Positions 60,901 to 64,000 of a DNA stretch of 64,000 nt are shown in pieces. Each line of letters opens with the position of its first letter. The first letter of the stretch is position 1. The notes beneath the pieces were generated by a model that was given only the letters and a program-made list of their open reading frames with translations, had not been told where the DNA came from and made no database searches. Source of the DNA: Geotrypetes seraphini (lineage: Eukaryota > Chordata > Amphibia > Gymnophiona > Dermophiidae); the NCBI RefSeq assembly GCF_902459505.1, contig NC_047089.1, forward strand, positions 27,903,161 to 27,967,160. Direction: 5' to 3'. The translations under genes were made by a program, and so were the position numbers.

Positions 60901-63892
60901 TTGATTTGCGAGTGGTATCAACAATCTTCTCTAACTGCTCCCCTCCCCCCCCCCCCCCCCCCCCCACACAATTATAGAACTGCAGAATCATCTCTGGATA
61001 GATTCAAATCTAACTGAAATCAAATGCATCTTTTTAAAGTTTTTTTATAACCCCCCTCAAATAACTCTAAAATACACAAATGAAATTATTCCCCCCAACC
61101 TATTATATGATTACATCTGTTCTATTAGCCTACATTTTAATCCATTTTACCTTTGTATGCTGCTTAGAAATTTGAGGTATATCAAAATTTTACTAAACTT
61201 GAGGCAATGAAAATGGTAAAGGGATGACTTAACCTATGAGGAATGGCTAAAGTGGCTAGGGCTCTTCAGCTTGGAGAACAGATAGCTCAGAGTGATATGC
61301 TAGAGGTCTACAAAATACTGAGTGGAGTAGATGTGAAGTGCTTGTTTACTCTTTAATACTAGAACTAGGGGGCATGCAATGAAGCTACTAAGTAGTAGAT
61401 TTAAAACAGAAAAATTATTTAATCACACAAATGTGTAAAGACTCTAAATTCATTGCCAGAGAATGTGGTGAATCCAGTTGGCTTGGCATAGCTCTAAGTT
61501 TTGGATAAATTAGAAGTCCATAGGCCATTATTGATATGGCTTGGGGAAATCCACTGTTAAGATAAGCTGCATGAAATGTGTTTTACTACTTGGGATCTAG
61601 CTAGTTACTTAGGACCTGGGTTGGCCTCTGGAAACAGGATACTGGTTTATGTTCATGGCGAGTACCAAAACAAGTGAGAACTAAAGCTATCCTGTATAAG
61701 GTGTGTTTTCTAGTTGGTCATAAAAGGGTTTCAGATTCACACAACATATAGCAAAAATTACTACAGTATGTGAACTACACATGTTCATAGCACAAGCCAT
61801 ACAAGTTAGGTATTTCAAGCCTAAAAGCAAATGAGTTCAGGGGGTGTAATTGCATTTGGAAGATGTTGCTTTGCTTTCAGGACACTTGAAGCTGAAACTT
61901 CACTTGAGCAATTGCTATCCTAGTAAAACTTATCTTCAGAAGACTGCTAACCCTTGATTCACTTCAGCCAAATTTTCATCACCAGTCAAGACAAGTGTCT
62001 AAAAATAGCTTTAATGTAGAATAAAAGATGGAATCCTTAACAGTATCTTATGCTGCAGTGAGCAGTTATGCATCTTAATATAAATTGCTTGTCTTTTAGT
62101 GACTGCACAGTGCACCCAGGATGGGCAGTTCTCCATTGCAATATCAAAGGATGTGACCCTTCCATCTCTCAACTTGAGTTCTATCAGACTGGTCAGAGGA
62201 CAGTCAGGGTGTGGCCCTGTAGCACAGAACAAAGCTTTCCTCCACTTCAGATTTCCCCTGTCAGCCTGTGGGACTCTTTCACACGTGAGTGAGCACATGT
62301 AACTGGAGCTTGAGTCTGGCACTTTAGTTTACATCTATGGTGACAGTTAAGCCATAGCTGCTGGTGACCCTTGTAGGCATAGGTGCCAGCCTATCAAAAT
62401 GACGGGGTCTGCTGAACACAGTGAAGTATATGAGCACCCACAAAGCAGGCCCCATGTTTTTTAAAAACTTGGTTCTAGAGAATGACATGGGGACAAATTT
62501 GTCCCCGTCCCCACAGGAACTCAATTTTCCAGCCCCATCCCTGTGAGTTTTGTCACTATTCCTGTCCCTGCCCCATTCCTGTAAACTCTGCCTTAACCAC
62601 ACAAGCCTTGAACACTTATGATAAAGTGTTTGAGGCTTGTGCAGATGAGGACAGAGCTTTCAGGAATGGGACAGGAAAGAACTCGGAGTTGGTAAAATGA
62701 GTCCCCGCAGGGACAGGTAAAAATTTGTCCCCGTGTCATTCTCTTCTTGTCATTCTGTTCATTGCCACTTGCCTGTGAGTAAAAGTAAAGCAGGTGACTA
62801 ACCTCAATACTTAATCAGATTTTAGGCATCATGCTTTACTGCTGTTTTGATTTGGGTATGTACACATGAATGATCTAGCTTAGACAGAATAGCTTGGGCA
62901 GCTATACCATAAACTACAAGCATCAGCTGGCATATCACACTGAACAACCAGGGTTACCCTGGTTTTCTCTGGGGAAACCCCAGATGCATGACCCCACCCT
63001 GGTCCACCTCCAGTCCTGACCCCACAAAGCCACCTCTCCTTTCAGACAAGCTCCAGTCACACCTAGAACACGTGCGGATGTGTGGGACATCTGTACATGC
63101 TCAGAGGCCCTCCAGACATGGCCAGAGCTCACTGGGGCTTTCCAAAACCCATAAAAATGCTGGGTTTTGGAAAGTCTGTTCAGGAGCCTGGACAATAAGT
63201 TCTCTAAAAAGAGGACATGTCTGGGTTTTCCTGTACTAGGGATCCCCAGTCAGTCTTTATGTATTTTTAGACCAGGGCTGCCAAAGTAGATCTCTAAAGA
63301 TCGGACTTGGGCAGCCCTGTTAGACTATTCACAAGTGAATCTGAGACTTGTATGCAAATCTCATGAATATTCATTGTGGACATCCTGAAAGTGATTGGCT
63401 AGTAATCCCGAATACAAGTTTGGGAACCACTGCTATAATATTTTGTAATTCGCTGATTGTCCATGTGAACCGCCTAGAAGTCAGTTTGACTATGGTGGTA
63501 TAGAAAAATAATGTTGTAGTAGCAGTAGCAGCCTGCTTTCATCCACAGCTATGCTTCAATTTAGACTTCATGTCCAAAATGTGAGTGACAAGAGATTTCA
63601 GGAGTATTCTCATTCAGGGCTTGGCTTCGACACATCCAATGTAAACTAATTGGTCCCCCTGAACAGTATATTATGTAAATGGCTCTAACATCGTCCATGA
63701 TACAAGTTTAGTGCCGTTTTGCCTATTGAATGGGTAATGTGACTGCATTTTCTTGACGAGGACACTAAATGCAGTTCTGTCATACTTTATACAGGTATAT
63801 GGGGATCAGGCAGTTTATGAGAATGAGATCATGGCAGAAAAGACTATAAGAACACGGAAGGGAGTCTCTATTACCCGGGACAGCACATTCAG
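54808..63892 (+). CDS. ZP4-like zona pellucida glycoprotein, 5' part (6 exons, 3' end outside window)
   Basis: Egg-coat glycoprotein of the ZP1/ZP4 (ZPB) group, secreted by oocytes and polymerised through its ZP module. Exons: 54808-54997, 55902-56023, 57135-57231, 59217-59372, 62100-62284, 63795-63892; all phases fit (848 nt, 283 codons). Residues 1-24 are a signal peptide. About 32-135 form an N-terminal ZP-N1 domain with four cysteines (LYCGN, DTSCGI, VGCYVY, LRCSI). About 146-183 form a trefoil domain with six cysteines, including the CC pair in RNCCYD. The ZP module starts near 190 (CTQDGQFSIAISKDVT) and matches human ZP4 residue by residue (AVYENE, TRDSTF). ZP-C, the furin site and the membrane anchor lie beyond the window. 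Sequons: NDTS, NLSS. ZP1 is less likely because the Pro-rich linker is missing. The orthologue within the family is not settled. Confidence 0.92.
55000..55900. other. ZP4-like intron 1, no feature seen
   Basis: A/T-rich intron with a T-run near 55430. No repeat family or RNA gene is recognised. Confidence 0.5.
55902..56023 (+). CDS. ZP4-like exon 2
   Basis: Encodes KDGKLHALHNDTSCGISVFQ and TYVGCYVYEK, matching the human ZP4 segment with ELQNDSDCG and YSSCYV. The acceptor is CTCTTTAG and the donor AAG|GTAAGA. Confidence 0.92.
56517..56689. mobile_element. Palindromic hAT MITE, 173 bp
   Basis: CAGGGGTCTCAAAG ... CTTTGAGATCCTTG; 8-bp duplication CTCTAGTA at 56509-56516 and 56690-56697. The arms match almost fully (TTTCAGGATTTCCCCAATGA). 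Confidence 0.88.
57135..57231 (+). CDS. ZP4-like exon 3
   Basis: Encodes NNDYVMTVGIAGRDGTRAWT then VVEKELRCSIQP, the end of the ZP-N1 domain. The acceptor is TTGTTCTCAG and the donor CCAG|GTACAG. Confidence 0.92.
57232..58330. other. ZP4-like intron 3, left part, no feature seen
   Basis: No coding or repeat structure that I can name until the transposon relic at 58330. Confidence 0.45.
58330..59130. mobile_element. TIR DNA transposon, same family, old
   Basis: Worn copy with GTCCACTATATGGCAGTAC, GTGGGTATACTACTTAG and CACCAGGCTACTCCAGAG matching the inner part of 49165-50215. It lies in a ZP4-like intron. Confidence 0.55.
59217..59372 (+). CDS. ZP4-like exon 4 (trefoil domain)
   Basis: Encodes the P-type trefoil: cysteines at residues 146, 157, 167, 172, 173 and 183, with CHKRNCCYDPRD and PCFFGN. 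The acceptor is TTTTTCTTCAG and the donor GCAG|GTTAGT. Confidence 0.94.
59845..60023. mobile_element. Palindromic hAT MITE, 179 bp
   Basis: Hairpin around GCATGCAAATCCCTTCCATG with arms containing AGCCCTAATGAATATGCAT. The 8-bp duplication CTATAGAC (59837-59844, 60024-60031) is intact although the left tip (CAGTGGTTC...) is missing. Confidence 0.82.
60130..61205 (+). mobile_element. Old CR1/L2-type LINE with RT YADD box
   Basis: Decayed plus-strand copy. MYAYADDIQLLHPVD carries the catalytic YADD at 60250-60261. Later blocks match the thumb and C-terminus, and the tail reads TGCTTAGAAATTTGAGG then TATATCAAAATTTTAC. A poly-C run sits inside it. Confidence 0.7.
60943..60967. repeat. Poly-C run
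   Basis: A homopolymer of more than 20 C within a decayed LINE in a ZP4-like intron; its length is likely unreliable in assemblies. Confidence 0.8.
61205..61685 (+). mobile_element. LINE C-terminus and 3' UTR, old
   Basis: GGTCTACAAAATACTGAGTG, then GGGGCATGCAATGAAGCTAC, then TCATTGCCAGAGAATGTGG (LPENVV) and TTACTTAGGACCTGGG. It is a longer member of the same family as 6545-6820. Confidence 0.55.
62100..62284 (+). CDS. ZP4-like exon 5 (ZP module, ZP-N)
   Basis: Encodes TAQCTQDGQFSIAISKDVTL, then GQSGCGPV and FPLSACGT. It carries the conserved ZP-N cysteines. The acceptor is GTCTTTTAG and the donor CAC|GTGAGT. Confidence 0.94.
62450..62752. mobile_element. MITE (AGAGAATGACA.GGGGAC end)
   Basis: AGAGAATGACATGGGGACAA and TTGTCCCCGTGTCATTCTCT form inverted ends around a palindromic body (AAGCCTTGAACACTTATG / AAAGTGTTTGAGGCTTG). 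Confidence 0.7.
62935..63235. mobile_element. MITE relative of 33911-34200
   Basis: CCAGGGTTACCCTGGTTTTC on the left and AAAAAGAGGACATGTCTGGG on the right, the same subterminal words as at 33.9 kb. Confidence 0.5.
63240..63437. mobile_element. Worn palindromic hAT MITE with inserted stretch
   Basis: The right arm TGAATATTCATTGTGGACAT and GGGAACCACTG is clear; the left part contains an unrelated palindrome (AGGGCTGCC ... GGCAGCCCT). Confidence 0.55.
63440..63535 (+). mobile_element. LINE 3' tip with GTAGTAGCAGTAGCAG tail
   Basis: AACCGCCTAGAAGTCAG, TGGTATAGAAAAATAATG and a TAG-type tail, abutting the MITE relic upstream. Confidence 0.55.
63795..63892 (+). CDS. ZP4-like exon 6 (ZP module continues)
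   Basis: Encodes VYGDQAVYENEIMAEKTIRT and GVSITRDSTF. The acceptor is TATACAG and the donor CAG|GTAATG. It is the last exon in the window. Confidence 0.93.
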
Positions 63893-64000
63893 GTAATGTC
63901 TCTAGTAAAAGGATTTACAATGAATCTGAGGTAGTTATAGGCTTAAAACAACCTAAAGATGTGGCACAAGTGTTCCAAGGCCCTGTTTCAGCAGGAGGGC

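Overview
The window is vertebrate nuclear DNA with three host genes spread over large introns and a very dense load of interspersed repeats. A DIRS retrotransposon, many CR1/L2-type LINEs, L1-type ORF1 pieces, a Penelope-type fragment, palindromic hAT and Harbinger MITEs and a ZP4-type egg-coat gene together suggest an amphibian. My best guess is a caecilian, from the style of the repeats; this is inference, not proof.

Layout. 1-31.5 kb: the 5' two thirds of MRE11 on the minus strand, eight coding exons whose splice phases all fit (339 codons, all five phosphoesterase motifs present); the 3' exons lie off the left edge. 34.6-35.0 kb: a compact head-to-head promoter shared by MRE11 and ANKRD49, with two perfect CRE sites and a CCAAT box. 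34.9-41.4 kb: ANKRD49 on the plus strand (one non-coding and two coding exons). 41.4-54.8 kb: intergenic, nearly all repeats. 54.8-63.9 kb: the first six coding exons of a ZP4-like zona pellucida gene (signal peptide, ZP-N1, trefoil, start of the ZP module), running off the right edge.

The largest mobile element is a DIRS-type tyrosine-recombinase retrotransposon at 19.5-25.3 kb in an MRE11 intron, with visually identical inverted terminal repeats and an internal complementary region. An older DIRS fossil lies just to its left. Other notable repeats are two inverted-repeat elements (13.66-14.13 and 43.71-44.32 kb) flanked by 13-15 bp direct repeats, whose arms carry hammerhead-ribozyme-like motifs; a 156-bp minisatellite inside a dispersed element (44.4-46.6 kb); a nested foldback element with a 9-bp target duplication (52.6-53.4 kb); and a family of palindromic hAT MITEs with clear 8-bp target duplications.

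The most interesting points are the covarying hammerhead-like motifs, and the fact that one of these elements inserted exactly at an MRE11 5' splice site and duplicated it. MRE11 (double-strand break repair) and ANKRD49 are joined only by their promoter; the ZP4-like gene is an unrelated oocyte gene.
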